Positions 57,343 through 64,000 of a stretch of DNA of 64,000 nt are shown piece after piece (position 1 is the first letter of the stretch; each line of letters starts with the position of its first letter). The position numbers and the translations under genes are program-made. The stretch is from NCBI GenBank assembly GCA_938016265.1, contig CALLWB010000001.1:124001-188000 (forward strand), given 5' to 3'. The notes beneath the pieces are model-generated. The model ran no database searches and had not been told where the DNA came from. It was given only the letters and a program-made list of their open reading frames with translations. The DNA is from an uncultured Saprospiraceae bacterium (GTDB lineage: Bacteria > Bacteroidota > Bacteroidia > Chitinophagales > Saprospiraceae).

Positions 57343-58830
57343 ATGTTACCTTCCAATGATTTATTTGATTTGATACAGTCGATGACTAAATCGGAGAAAC
57401 GACACTTCAAACTTTTTGCGAATCAGCATACAAAAAATGGAACAAGCAACTATATAAAGCTGTTTGATGCCATCGACCAGCAAAAAGTTTACAATGAAGT
57501 AAAACTCCGAAAGAAGTTTGCAAATGAAGTATTTGGCAAAAAGATCGCAGCAACAAAGTATTTGCTTTACGACACGGTGCTTAAAAGTCTGCGCCAGTTC
57601 AACAGTGGCAAAACAACAGACCAAAAACTGAACAACCTGATGGAGGAGGTAGAAATACTCTATGACAAAGGGTTGCTAAGACAAAGCAAAAAGGCGTTGG
57701 ACAAAGCCAAATCGATTGCGCTGGATGCCGACAAACACTTTTCCCTGCACCGCATTCTAAGCTGGGAAAAAAAGTTGGTCGTCTATCTTATGCCTAGCAA
57801 ACTGAAAGTCGAATTGCAAAAAATCATCGCAGAAACCAATCAGTTATCCAACCACCTGAACAATGAAATAAGGTACCAGGAAATGCTGGACAAGATCACC
57901 TTCCTGCACCGCACTTGCATGAACCCTAATGTACCGTGCGACACCAATTGCCTGGAAGACATCATGAACAGCCACCTGATGCAATCTGAAGCAGAAGCGC
58001 TGACTTTTAGATCAAAAATCGCTTTCCATGAAATCAATAGCATCTATTACAAGATTCATGGAAACCATAAACAAGCGTTCCACGCACTACGAAACATTGT
58101 CGCACTTTGGGAAAATAACCCAATAAAAACGAGGGTGTTTAGTAACGATTACGAACGTACCATGATAGATTATATAAATAGTGGGTTGACGGCTGGTACA
58201 CAAATGGATTATCTGGATTTGATCGATGATCTACGCAAAACACCAACCAAAGGAGAACGTGACAAAATGCGAAGAGAACATGCATTGTCCATGTTAGAGT
58301 TTACCTACTACCTGCATACTGGCCAACTGCAGAAATGCAGTGCGATGGTGCAAATTATTGAAAAAATAGAGGAGCAACACTCCATGATTGTCGATCAGGT
58401 ACAAATGATAAATGCCTACTTCAATATCAGTGTGTACTACTTCCTGATAAAAGATTACGATAAATGTCTGGATTGGATAAACCAGGTACAGGATTTTGAC
58501 AAAACGGGCTTGCAGCCAGCGATACTTGCCTTCAGTAAGTTACTTCAGGTGCCAGCACAATTCGAGCTTAAAAACTTCGTGTTTCTGGAATACCAGTTAC
58601 GAACGATACAAAGATATTTACTCAAAAAACAACAGTTTGGGTCATTAGAAAGCCTGATATTAAGACATGTCAAAAAGTGCTTAAACATGCCCCACAGAAA
58701 AGATACCGTTAAATTATTTCAGGAACTAAAAATTTCCTGCGATGAAGTACTGAAAAACGAAAATCACCAAATACCTATTAGTGGCAAAGTAATCGATAGT
58801 TGGTTGAACAGTAAAGGAAATGCCGCTTAA
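57343..58830 (+). CDS. Large all-helical hypothetical protein, paralogue 2
   Basis: 495 aa. Starts DLFDLIQSMTKSEKRHFKLFA, aligned with paralogue 1, then SNYIKLFDAIDQQKVYNEVK and a string of TPR-like helices (LLRQSKKALDKAKSIALDAD, KIHGNHKQAFHALRNIVALW). Length and layout match paralogue 1 throughout. No signal, membrane segment or enzyme motif. The 56696-57342 interval between the two divergent genes is AT-rich, probably holds both promoters, and shows no gene I trust. Confidence 0.65.
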   Translation: MLPSNDLFDLIQSMTKSEKRHFKLFANQHTKNGTSNYIKLFDAIDQQKVYNEVKLRKKFANEVFGKKIAATKYLLYDTVLKSLRQFNSGKTTDQKLNNLMEEVEILYDKGLLRQSKKALDKAKSIALDADKHFSLHRILSWEKKLVVYLMPSKLKVELQKIIAETNQLSNHLNNEIRYQEMLDKITFLHRTCMNPNVPCDTNCLEDIMNSHLMQSEAEALTFRSKIAFHEINSIYYKIHGNHKQAFHALRNIVALWENNPIKTRVFSNDYERTMIDYINSGLTAGTQMDYLDLIDDLRKTPTKGERDKMRREHALSMLEFTYYLHTGQLQKCSAMVQIIEKIEEQHSMIVDQVQMINAYFNISVYYFLIKDYDKCLDWINQVQDFDKTGLQPAILAFSKLLQVPAQFELKNFVFLEYQLRTIQRYLLKKQQFGSLESLILRHVKKCLNMPHRKDTVKLFQELKISCDEVLKNENHQIPISGKVIDSWLNSKGNAA

Positions 58831-58885
58831 AACGAAACAAACGCCATTTAATGGCAGTATAAGAATAATGGGAGGATTGAGTGAA

Positions 58886-58917
58886 CCGGTGGTCTCGTAT
58901 AAACTCGGGACCGCCGG
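58886..58917. repeat. Stable stem-loop after paralogue 2
   Basis: 12-bp stem CCGGTGGTCTCG/CGGGACCGCCGG (two G-U pairs) with an 8-base loop, 56 bp after the stop codon. No U tract follows, so it may be a 3' processing or stability element rather than a terminator. Confidence 0.5.
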
Positions 58918-58960
58918 GTAGCTCCAACACCTCAAATTTATCTACCAAAAAAGTTTTATC

Positions 58961-59086
58961 ATGCTATTACTCTTATTTATCGTTTCCTGGTTATTTATCA
59001 TGTCAACATTTATTTTCGGAAGAGAAATTCTTTACCCGAAAGACACGAGAAGAATAATTAAAAAATATCAGGAATTAGCTGACTGA
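58961..59086 (+). CDS. Small single-span membrane protein (41 aa)
   Basis: ATG at 58961 to TGA at 59084-59086. Begins with a hydrophobic span (MLLLLFIVSWLFIMSTFIF) followed by a polar tail with basic residues (GREILYPKDTRRIIKKYQELAD), the usual topology of small inner-membrane proteins. No family recognised. It sits among stem-loops in an otherwise gene-free 0.6-kb stretch. Confidence 0.42.
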   Translation: MLLLLFIVSWLFIMSTFIFGREILYPKDTRRIIKKYQELAD

Positions 59087-59262
59087 TGAATAGGGACTTA
59101 ATTTAGACTAAAGAAGTTTTGTTATATATAATTGCAGTTTAGAAAAAGTGGTGACACACTTAACACTTTTGAGGATCTGTGTTCTAGTTAGGGAAATTTA
59201 GTAATCAGATTTTATTACATTGGTTTTGGGTCCAGTGTAGTTATTAAACCCTCGAAAGAAAT

Positions 59263-59295
59263 GTGGCAGCAGGCTTCGGCCTGTTGCCACCACTT
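59263..59295 (+). terminator. Stem-loop with UUCG tetraloop
   Basis: 12-bp stem GTGGCAGCAGGC/GCCTGTTGCCAC (one G-U) closed by TTCG. CACTTTT follows, so it may be a terminator of the small ORF upstream or a stability element. Confidence 0.45.
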
Positions 59296-59361
59296 TTAAA
59301 AAAAAATTTTGTAAGTTGAGGAAGATTTGTCGAATTGTTAAACCAAGATGAGACAAATCAT

Positions 59362-59393
59362 GACCCGGTTTTGGAGGAGGCCGGGTCTTTTTT
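59362..59393 (+). terminator. Intrinsic terminator
   Basis: Stem GACCCGG/CCGGGTC (59362-59368 with 59381-59387), 12-base loop, followed by TTTTTTAT. It lies upstream of the DUF952 gene, so it terminates a transcript from the 58.9-59.3 kb region or attenuates the gene downstream. Confidence 0.7.
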
Positions 59394-59464
59394 ATTTGTA
59401 ATTCTTTATATTTTTGAGCTTAGATTTCAAAAATTTTCTCCCTACAACCTTCTAAAATTCCTCA

Positions 59465-59800
59465 ATGAATATCATCTACCACTTCACCAAAAAATCCGAA
59501 TGGCAAAAAGGCAAGTCTCAAAACGCCTACGAGTCTCCTTCCCTAGCCACGGAAGGGTTTATCCATTGCTCGACCTTTGAGCAAATCCTGCGCTCCGCCA
59601 ACAAACATGCCGCCAACCAACAAGATATGGTCCTGCTAAAAATTGACACCGAAAAACTCACGTCGAAGTTGGTATTTGAAAACACGAGTGGCGGCACAGA
59701 ACCCTATCCACACATCTATGGCGTACTCAATCCAGCTGCTGTCATTGAGGAGTATGATTTTGTTTGTGAGAAAGACAAGGGATATCACCTGCCATTTTAA
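59465..59800 (+). CDS. DUF952 domain protein
   Basis: 111 aa. Family marks: the N-terminal NIIYHFTKKSEWQK, the GFIHCSTFEQILRSANKHAA core, and GTEPYPHIYGVLNPAAVIEE with the PHIYG motif. DUF952 proteins belong to a fold related to ADP-ribose-processing (TpT1/KptA-like) domains; their activity is not established. The ATG at 59465 starts directly at the conserved region. Probably cytoplasmic. Confidence 0.8.
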   Translation: MNIIYHFTKKSEWQKGKSQNAYESPSLATEGFIHCSTFEQILRSANKHAANQQDMVLLKIDTEKLTSKLVFENTSGGTEPYPHIYGVLNPAAVIEEYDFVCEKDKGYHLPF

Positions 59801-59895
59801 GCGATTCCCCAGCCTCGTATCGGCGACCTCAGTACCTGCCTTCTCCAGCGAAACAGGCAGTCCTGATAGTTATATCTATTAAATGTGTCCTCCTA

Positions 59896-59928
59896 TTTGT
59901 AGATCGAAAATTTATTATGGTAAATTTG
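59896..59928 (+). promoter_or_regulatory. Promoter with -33 TTTG and -7 TAAATTTG, nearly at a start codon
   Basis: TTTG at 59896-59899, 21-base spacer, TAAATTTG at 59921-59928. The ATG of the next gene begins only 5 bases after the -7 box, so transcription would start at or near the ATG. Confidence 0.55.
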
Positions 59929-59932
59929 CAGC

Positions 59933-60541
59933 ATGTTATTCCCAAACAAAAATAATTCAATCACCAACTTACAACATAAGATCTGCTCCTGGCAACTATA
60001 TTTTGTGCTTGTAATTGTCTCTTTCTCCTTCGGGTGTCATCAAAAAATTAGGACCAACCAGCCATCAGCCACGGCACTTCACTTCACAAAAATAGAAGCC
60101 AACAATCTTAGCGAAGGGCTAACTAAAAATGATGAAATCGAATTGCATACCTTTTTTATCAAAAAAGATAAACAGAATCCTGTCCGAAAAATCAATCATT
60201 TTGTCTTTGATGAATCGAATAAATCGTTCGAACTTTCTAATGCCTTCAATCTGGTTGAAACTAGTGGATATTACGTCATAGTCCTGGTAGAACAGGATGT
60301 AGAACAAGACAATAGCGCCAACAACAATCAATTATTATTTGTCGAATTGTCCAAGCAAACGTTTGTAGACAATCCTAGAGAAGTCCTGCGATTGGACGAA
60401 CTCTTGGGCGATGACGATGTGCTGGATCTTAAATACCTTCCCATCGAAAATTTGAAAGTAAAAGATAACTTCGAGTTGAAATTTGAAGGACTGCATCTTT
60501 TTGATAGATTTGAATACACCCTTTATTGCAAAACAGACTAA
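59933..60541 (+). CDS. Hypothetical lipoprotein, possibly from a leaderless mRNA
   Basis: 202 aa. N-terminal lipoprotein signal with lipobox FSFGC near residue 35 (KICSWQLYFVLVIVSFSFGC), preceded by a longer-than-usual polar stretch. The mature part is alpha/beta with acidic segments (VEQDVEQDNSANNNQL, LDELLGDDDVLDLKYLPIEN) and no recognised motif. A promoter places the transcript start at about the ATG. The SDR gene follows 2 bp after the stop. Confidence 0.55.
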   Translation: MLFPNKNNSITNLQHKICSWQLYFVLVIVSFSFGCHQKIRTNQPSATALHFTKIEANNLSEGLTKNDEIELHTFFIKKDKQNPVRKINHFVFDESNKSFELSNAFNLVETSGYYVIVLVEQDVEQDNSANNNQLLFVELSKQTFVDNPREVLRLDELLGDDDVLDLKYLPIENLKVKDNFELKFEGLHLFDRFEYTLYCKTD

Positions 60542-60543
60542 CT

Positions 60544-61311
60544 ATGACCAACTACCAGTTTACAGATAAAATCGTGCTGATCACAGGAGCCGGATCAGGG
60601 ATTGGAGCAGAAACAGCAAGAGCTTTCGCTAAAGCAGGAGCCGCTATCATTCTCTCCGACATCAACGAAACAAACGGCAAGGGGATCACCAAGGAGCTAA
60701 AAGACGCAGGAGCAAACGCCGTTTTCCGAAAAACAGACGTCAGCAACTACAGCGACATACTCGAGTTGTTTAGTTGGATACAAGAACAATTTGGCCGCCT
60801 CGACATTGCTATCAATAATGCCGGAATCGGCGGTCCATGGGCAAAACTAGCTGACCTTGATGTGAACGATTACCACACTGTCATTGCAGTAAATCAGACC
60901 TCGGTTTTCTATTGCATGCAAGAGGAAATAAAGATGATGTTGGCACAAGGGAGCGGGAGTATTGTAAATTTGTCATCTGCATCGGGCCTTCAGGGTTTTT
61001 CTAATGCTTCGGCTTATTGCGCCAGCAAACATGCAGTAATTGGTCTTACTAAGTCCGCTGCAGTAGAGTATGCCAGAAAAAATATTCGTGTCAATGCGGT
61101 CTGCCCGGCATTTACAAAATCCCCGTTGGTAGATAAACTATTGTCGGTCCACGAAGATATGGAAGAAGCACTGAGAAGAAATATCCCAATGCGTCGCTAC
61201 GGCGAACCAGAAGATGTTGCCAATAGCATTCTATGGTTGTGTGCAGACCAAAGCAGCTTTATCACCGGATTGGCATTGCCAGTGGATGGCGGGTTTATTG
61301 CAGGAAAATAA
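60544..61311 (+). CDS. SDR-family oxidoreductase
   Basis: 255 aa from the ATG at 60544 (MTNYQFTDKIVLITGAGSG), which is two bases after the preceding stop. Motifs: TGAGSGIGAE (cofactor), NNAG, catalytic Ser in LSSASGLQGF and the active-site YCASKHA, and the C-terminal DVANSILWLCADQSSFITG of classical SDRs. It oxidises or reduces an alcohol or ketone with NAD(P). The substrate is not identifiable; many sugar, fatty-acid or quinone enzymes share these motifs. Confidence 0.88.
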   Translation: MTNYQFTDKIVLITGAGSGIGAETARAFAKAGAAIILSDINETNGKGITKELKDAGANAVFRKTDVSNYSDILELFSWIQEQFGRLDIAINNAGIGGPWAKLADLDVNDYHTVIAVNQTSVFYCMQEEIKMMLAQGSGSIVNLSSASGLQGFSNASAYCASKHAVIGLTKSAAVEYARKNIRVNAVCPAFTKSPLVDKLLSVHEDMEEALRRNIPMRRYGEPEDVANSILWLCADQSSFITGLALPVDGGFIAGK

Positions 61312-61381
61312 TTCACAATTAAAACCAAATCATGCATAGAATGAATTGAATAATGCGTGAATTGGGATAAAAAACCATAAA

Positions 61382-62185
61382 ATGATCATTAAAAAACTGT
61401 ATTTAGTTGCCTTTGTTGGCGTTCTTTTATTATTGAATTCTTGCGCAGTAATTCAACAAAATTATTCCTTTAACAAAGATGGATCCGGTTCTTTTGAAAC
61501 GGGCGGTGACATGAGCGAAGCCTTTGCGCTGATTGAAATGATGGGAGCGGGAAGTGATGAAAACGAAAAAGAAGAAGACCCACTAAAGAATATTTTCAAA
61601 AATGCGGAAGAACGAGTAGATACCTTAATGCGAATGGAAGACATAATGCCGGATTCCATTAAAGGAACCCCAGAAGGAGAGGCCTTAAAAAAATGGAACA
61701 TGAGGATGATCGTGGACAAATCTAACCAATCCATGTATGTTGGAATGCTTGCAGATTTCACCAATTTAAAAGAACTAGGTCGCCAATTCAAGGCAGTAGA
61801 AAAAATGCAAGAAGGCAATGATACTGGAGGGCCTGCTGCTCCTGGTGCTAATGGCCTTGACAATCTCTCCAGTGAGTACTTTACAAAATACATCACGTTC
61901 AGCAAGAACAAGTTGGTTGTCAAAAAGTATGCTTATTCTGAAGAAGAACTAAAATCCTTTAAGGAAATGACAAAGGAGGGGGGAGAAGACTCGATGCTAG
62001 GGCTAGGAGAAATGATGCAAAACATGCAGTTGAAAACAAGGTATCAGGTCCCTGGAACAATCAAAAAAATAAAATTCGATGGTCAATACGAAAAAATTGA
62101 TGACTCGACAATTGAGCTCACTGTCCCAATAAAAGACGTTGCAGAAAAGGGAATCGTTCCTGCACTTTTTATCAAGTGGAAATAA
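61382..62185 (+). CDS. Hypothetical lipoprotein
   Basis: 267 aa. Signal MIIKKLYLVAFVGVLLLLNSC with lipobox LNSC, then QNYSFNKDGSGSFETGGDM. Acidic, helical middle (DENEKEEDPLKNIFKNAEER), a Pro/Gly-rich linker (GGPAAPGANGLD) and a C-terminal beta segment (YQVPGTIKKIKFDGQY, STIELTVPIKDVAEKG). Attached to a membrane in the envelope. I do not recognise the family; function unknown. Confidence 0.6.
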   Translation: MIIKKLYLVAFVGVLLLLNSCAVIQQNYSFNKDGSGSFETGGDMSEAFALIEMMGAGSDENEKEEDPLKNIFKNAEERVDTLMRMEDIMPDSIKGTPEGEALKKWNMRMIVDKSNQSMYVGMLADFTNLKELGRQFKAVEKMQEGNDTGGPAAPGANGLDNLSSEYFTKYITFSKNKLVVKKYAYSEEELKSFKEMTKEGGEDSMLGLGEMMQNMQLKTRYQVPGTIKKIKFDGQYEKIDDSTIELTVPIKDVAEKGIVPALFIKWK

Positions 62186-62393
62186 GGTGGCAAATTTAAT
62201 AAAAGTTTAGTGCGTCCTACGTAGCAGGCGAATGAACTCGCTTGCTATGTTAGCGCGATATTATATCGTAAGAACATACCAAATCCTAAACTACCTCACA
62301 CGAAGAAAATAAATTGCCACTGGATTTATCCAATGGAGGTTAGGATCGTTTTGTTGGCTTAGCCAAATTAGATCCAAAAAGGAATGATCCTTC

Positions 62394-64000
62394 CTACAGT
62401 TTCTCCACCAAATGCTGTCCTGTATACGATTTTTTGCACTTAGCAAGTCCCTCTGGCGTTCCTTGAAATAACAAATATCCACCATTTGCTCCTCCGTCAG
62501 GCCCCAAATCAACCACCCAGTCTGCAGACTTGATGACTTCCATGTTGTGCTCTACTACAATCACAGTATGGCCCTTTTCCACCAGCGCATTCAATGCATC
62601 CAACAATTTTCGGATGTCGTGAAAATGCAAGCCCGTTGTCGGCTCATCAAAGATGAAAACAATGTGCTCCGATGGTTTGTCCTTTACTAGGAAGGAAGCC
62701 AGTTTTACCCGTTGTGCCTCGCCACCACTTAAGGTACTTGACGATTGGCCGAGCTTGACATACCCAAGCCCAACATCATGCAAGGGTTTTATCTTCGCAA
62801 TAATATCTTTCTCCTCCTTAAAAAACTCCAATGCTTCCTCAATACTCATACTTAGCACATCAAAAATCGATTTGCCCTTGTATTGAACATCAAGGACTTC
62901 CGTTTTAAAACGTCGGCCTTCACACTCCTCACAAATCAGTCGGACGTCAGCTAGAAATTGCATTTCTACTACATTCTCTCCTTCTCCTTTGCAAGTTTCA
63001 CAGCGTCCTCCTTCCACATTAAAAGAAAAATGCTTTGGCTTAAAACCCCGAACCAGCGACAACTGCTGATCAGAAAACAGCTTACGAATTGAGTCGTACG
63101 CCTTGACATAGGTGACCGGATTGGACCTGGAAGATTTGCCGATTGGATTTTGATTGACCATCTCTACTTGGTTGATGACTCCGAGGTCGCCTTCCAATGC
63201 AAAAAAGTCGCCTGGTTTTGTTGGCATTGATTCCCCTAGATGATCCTTAAGTGCAGGGTACAAAATCTGCTTGACTAAAGTCGTTTTCCCCGATCCAGAA
63301 ACACCGGTAACTGCTACCAGCGTATTGAGCGGGATTTGGACATCAATGGTTTTCAGATTGTTGTGGCAAGCTTCTTTGATGTATAGATTATTGGTGAATT
63401 TCCTACGTTGTTTCGGCACCGGGATTTTCATTTTGCCGCTCATGTATTTGGCGGTTAAGCTATCTGCCGCGGTATCATAGATTTCTTCGTAAGGACCGGC
63501 AAAGACCAGATGGCCGCCATTTATCCCTGCATGCGGACCAATATCCACGAGATAATCACAATTTTTGATGATGTCTTCTTCGTGTTCTACGACAACTACC
63601 GTGTTGCCGAGGTCGCGGAGTGATTTTAGTACTTTTACCAGGCGTTCGGTGTCTCTCGGATGTAGACCGATGCTAGGTTCGTCAAGGATGTACATGGAGC
63701 TGGTGAGGTTGCTTCCTAGTGTTCTGGTCAGGTTTATACGTTGCGTCTCGCCGCCACTGAGGGTTGCCGACATTCTGCTCAAGGTAAGGTAGCCAAGTCC
63801 GACGTTTATCATAAACTCCAGTCGGGTGCTTATCTCAAGGATCAGCCGTTGGCCGATGGTTTGGTCGTGTTTGTTTAGTTTTATTTTATCAAAATACGTC
63901 TTCAAGTCAACTATTGGGAGGTCTACCAGGTCGGAGATGTTTTTGCCGTCTATCTTGATGTATTGTGTTGCTGGTCGGAGTCGGCGGCCTTCGCATTCGT
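62394..64000 (-). CDS. uvrA: Excinuclease ABC subunit A, C-terminal part (5' truncated by window edge)
   Basis: The frame is open to the window end; the TTG at 63905 is internal. Visible: ECEGRRLRP from the N-terminal half, signature LSGGETQRI, Walker B YILDEPSIGLH, then the second half with Walker A GVSGSGKTTL, zinc finger CETCKGEG...CEECEGRRF, signature LSGGEAQRVKLA and FIFDEPTTGLH. Part of the UvrABC nucleotide-excision repair complex, recognising DNA lesions. No abnormality seen in the part present. The 62186-62393 gap contains nothing recognisable. Confidence 0.93.
   Translation of the reverse strand, partial: ECEGRRLRPATQYIKIDGKNISDLVDLPIVDLKTYFDKIKLNKHDQTIGQRLILEISTRLEFMINVGLGYLTLSRMSATLSGGETQRINLTRTLGSNLTSSMYILDEPSIGLHPRDTERLVKVLKSLRDLGNTVVVVEHEEDIIKNCDYLVDIGPHAGINGGHLVFAGPYEEIYDTAADSLTAKYMSGKMKIPVPKQRRKFTNNLYIKEACHNNLKTIDVQIPLNTLVAVTGVSGSGKTTLVKQILYPALKDHLGESMPTKPGDFFALEGDLGVINQVEMVNQNPIGKSSRSNPVTYVKAYDSIRKLFSDQQLSLVRGFKPKHFSFNVEGGRCETCKGEGENVVEMQFLADVRLICEECEGRRFKTEVLDVQYKGKSIFDVLSMSIEEALEFFKEEKDIIAKIKPLHDVGLGYVKLGQSSSTLSGGEAQRVKLASFLVKDKPSEHIVFIFDEPTTGLHFHDIRKLLDALNALVEKGHTVIVVEHNMEVIKSADWVVDLGPDGGANGGYLLFQGTPEGLAKCKKSYTGQHLVEKL

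Overview
The window comes from a Bacteroidota chromosome, most probably the Saprospiria/Saprospiraceae side of the phylum. Evidence: two proteins with C-terminal type IX secretion sorting domains (YPNP motif), an Omp85-like outer-membrane protein, promoter-like boxes of the TTTG-N21-TAnnTTTG kind, few Shine-Dalgarno sequences, moderately low GC, a fused 2-oxoacid dehydrogenase E1 and a CarB without its regulatory domain. I see no transposase, phage gene, rRNA or CRISPR array. One ordinary tRNA (Asn) is present.

Layout. 0-4.7 kb: 3' end of an ABC-F ATPase gene, an Omp85-like barrel, an AlkD-like repair protein and a DEAD-box helicase. 4.9-12.6 kb: a large secreted beta-helix protein, fumarase and a large T9SS cargo protein. 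13-20 kb: two tandem long-chain acyl-CoA ligases, small hypotheticals and the E1 gene. 20-24 kb: a probable sulfide/persulfide-response operon (ArsR regulator, TauE/SafE exporter, CstB-like persulfide dioxygenase-rhodanese, a broken methyltransferase and two YeeE/YedE proteins), with palindromes that look like its operators. 24.7-26.5 kb: a slipin (SPFH) gene preceded by a small ORF and an unusual array of tRNA-like modules whose acceptor stems pair in circularly permuted order. 26.8-37 kb: small hypotheticals, a Rof-like protein, TerC, AraC regulators, an RRM protein, RF3 and glyA. 37-44 kb: carB, sod, a hydrolase, an AI-2E family exporter and a SET-domain protein. 44-49 kb: acylphosphatase, a reprolysin-like T9SS protein whose catalytic Glu is Gln, a threonine-dehydrogenase-like epimerase and tRNA-Asn. 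49.5-64 kb: a PfkB kinase, a tail-fibre-like secreted protein, an intracellular trypsin/zinc-ribbon/YbjN-like protein with a partner, two divergent paralogues of a large helical family, small lipoproteins and the 3' part of uvrA.

Most of the window is housekeeping. The stretches that most deserve a second look are the permuted tRNA-like array with slipin (25.8-26.5 kb), the sulfur operon with its decayed gene and operators (19.9-23.9 kb), the protease/YbjN-like pair (51.7-54.2 kb) and the inactive-looking metalloprotease (45.5-48.0 kb). All functions are inferred by reading motifs; no database search was run.
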